Notes under the pieces: model-generated
What the model saw: the letters and a program-made list of their open reading frames with translations, nothing else
The model's database searches: none
Told to the model about the DNA's origin: nothing
Part shown: piece after piece, positions 61,052-64,000 of the stretch
Numbering within the stretch: position 1 is the stretch's first letter
Layout: every line of letters starts with the position of its first letter
NCBI GenBank assembly: GCA_963849105.1
Contig: CAWKGD010000006.1
Span: forward strand, 434,001 to 498,000
Direction of reading: 5' to 3'
DNA from: CAVRXQ01 sp963849105
GTDB taxonomy: Bacteria; Actinomycetota; Acidimicrobiia; Acidimicrobiales; Bog-793
DNA length: 64,000 nt
Program-made: the position numbers and the translations under genes

Positions 61052-62047
61052 TCAGATCACGAGCGACCGCATCGAACGGTCGATGTCGTCGACGAGGCGC
61101 CCGCCGAGCTCAGCGAGCGCCCGCGCGAGCTCGGGGTCGGAGATCCGCTTCGTCGCGTCGGCGGCCTTACCGGCGTACGCGCGCGCGATCGCTTGCGATG
61201 CGTTGATCGCATCGCAGTCGGTGACGAGCTGGCGCGCGACGTCGACCTCTGAGGCTTCTAGTGGCTTGCCGAGAATCGCTTGCAGCTCGGGACCGACATC
61301 TGAGTCGGCGAGCGCGCGTTGCACGGGAAGCGTATAGATCCCTTCGGCGAGGTCCTGTCCCGGTGGCTTGCCGACTTCGTCTTCGCTGGCGATGACGTCG
61401 AAGATGTCGTCACGGATCTGGAAAACGATTCCCAAGTTCTCGCCATAATCGGTGAGTGCATCGGCATCACGCGTCTCGAGTCCGCCGGTGATCGCGCCGA
61501 TCCTGCACGCTGTGGCCATCAGCGCTCCGGTCTTGTCCGCGATCGCGCTGAAGTACGCGTCCTCACTACGGTCGATGCGGTAGGCGCTGCGAACCTCGGC
61601 GACTTGGCCCTGGGTCAGCCGGCCGAGCGTCGTCGCCAAGATGCCGGCGATCTCGGTACCGAGCGAGGCGGCGATCTCGGCAGACCGCGCGAGCAGGAAG
61701 TCGCCGACCACGACGGCGAGCAGATTTCCCCAACGGCCGTTCACGCTCACGACATTGCGCCGTTCGGTCGCCTCGTCCATCACATCGTCGTGGTACAACG
61801 AGGCGAGGTGGACGAGCTCGACGGCGACCGCGCCGAGCACCGCCTCCTCGCTGACGGGGGATCCCCCCCTCGAGGCGGCGGCGAGCGTCAGGACGGGCCT
61901 CAGGCGTTTGCCGCCGGCCGCGATGAGGTGGGTGGCGATTTCGTCGACGAAGGGGTCACCACACAGCACGACCTTGCCGAGGGTCTCCTCGAGGCGCCGA
62001 AGGTCGGACGCGGAGACGGGCAGCCCGAATGTGTCCGGCGCGCTCAT
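61052..62047 (-). CDS. All-trans polyprenyl diphosphate synthase (menaquinone side chain type)
   Basis: 331 aa. Aspartate-rich motif 1 DDVMD (87-91) in HLASLYHDDVMDEATERR and motif 2 QIRDDIFD, plus GGKRLRPVL, mark a trans-isoprenyl chain-elongating enzyme. Bulky L83/Y85 before the first motif do not settle the product length; heptaprenyl- to nonaprenyl-type synthesis for menaquinone is likely. ATG 62047 (MSAPDTFGLP) was preferred over 62068. Divergent from clpC. Confidence 0.9.
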   Translation of the reverse strand: MSAPDTFGLPVSASDLRRLEETLGKVVLCGDPFVDEIATHLIAAGGKRLRPVLTLAAASRGGSPVSEEAVLGAVAVELVHLASLYHDDVMDEATERRNVVSVNGRWGNLLAVVVGDFLLARSAEIAASLGTEIAGILATTLGRLTQGQVAEVRSAYRIDRSEDAYFSAIADKTGALMATACRIGAITGGLETRDADALTDYGENLGIVFQIRDDIFDVIASEDEVGKPPGQDLAEGIYTLPVQRALADSDVGPELQAILGKPLEASEVDVARQLVTDCDAINASQAIARAYAGKAADATKRISDPELARALAELGGRLVDDIDRSMRSLVI

Positions 62048-62206
62048 CAGAAGAGCACGATACGCCATGAAATCCAGGGCTCGGCGCTGCGGGCGAGCAG
62101 GTCAACGCGCACCGTGACCGTGTATTGGCGCGATCGCCCTACGCCGGTTGGAGGGGGTCGACCGATAAACTCCCGAGCACGTAGCAGCGGCACAAGGGAG
62201 CGAAGT

Positions 62207-64000
<1,794 letters not shown>

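Overview
The window is high-GC, densely packed chromosomal DNA. It most likely comes from an actinomycetote, perhaps of the class Acidimicrobiia. The indicators are a SigR/RsrA-type sigma/anti-sigma pair, a DUF2342 zincin, MptB-like mannosyltransferase, an EtfD-like Fe-S oxidoreductase, IcmF, and the gene order tilS-hpt-folE-folP-folB-folK-panC-nadB-nadC-coaX-lysS-clpC. The class assignment is inference from gene content. Many genes start with GTG or TTG and overlap their neighbour by 4 nt (ATGA/GTGA).

Layout. 1-2171: the 3' end of a tRNA (probably Ser), a c-di-GMP GGDEF/EAL protein, a small LuxR-type DNA-binding protein and tRNA-Thr(CGT). 2122-8395: a 6.3-kb arsenic island bounded by a perfect 51-bp direct repeat of the tRNA-Thr 3' half. 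It encodes an orphan PstS-like protein, a CoA-disulfide-reductase-like flavoprotein, an aquaporin, two ArsR repressors, ArsM and a small membrane protein. No integrase is visible. 8661-12961: a Gfo/Idh/MocA oxidoreductase, an alpha/beta hydrolase, a secreted protein of unknown function and a PrmC-like methyltransferase. 13018-17028: a complete pstSCAB phosphate transporter on the minus strand. 17382-21988: a class-A-beta-lactamase-like serine hydrolase, a DUF3048 lipoprotein-like protein, a nitroreductase, a GNAT acetyltransferase and an SDR. 22182-28991: four GT-C-type or polytopic membrane proteins in two convergent pairs, probably acting in cell-envelope glycan synthesis.

29023-45088 is a branched-chain acyl-CoA catabolism region. 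A TetR regulator with a striking double palindrome lies upstream of a methylcrotonyl-CoA-carboxylase-like accD1/accA1 pair (accA1 carries an apparent 1-nt frameshift) and an acyl-CoA dehydrogenase. Next come an EtfD-like membrane Fe-S oxidoreductase, a second acyl-CoA dehydrogenase with the fused isobutyryl-CoA mutase IcmF, a MarR regulator, an enoyl-CoA hydratase and EtfBA. Together they could oxidise leucine- and valine-derived acyl-CoAs and pass electrons through ETF to menaquinone.

45225-50332: a membrane-SCO1 fusion, a secreted protein, the SigR/RsrA pair and a DUF2342 protein. 50337-64000: a housekeeping cofactor operon (tRNA lysidine, purine salvage, folate, pantothenate/CoA, NAD), lysyl-tRNA synthetase, a divergent polyprenyl diphosphate synthase and clpC (cut by the window end). 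A predicted pseudophosphatase with a histone-H1-like basic tail sits inside the folate genes.
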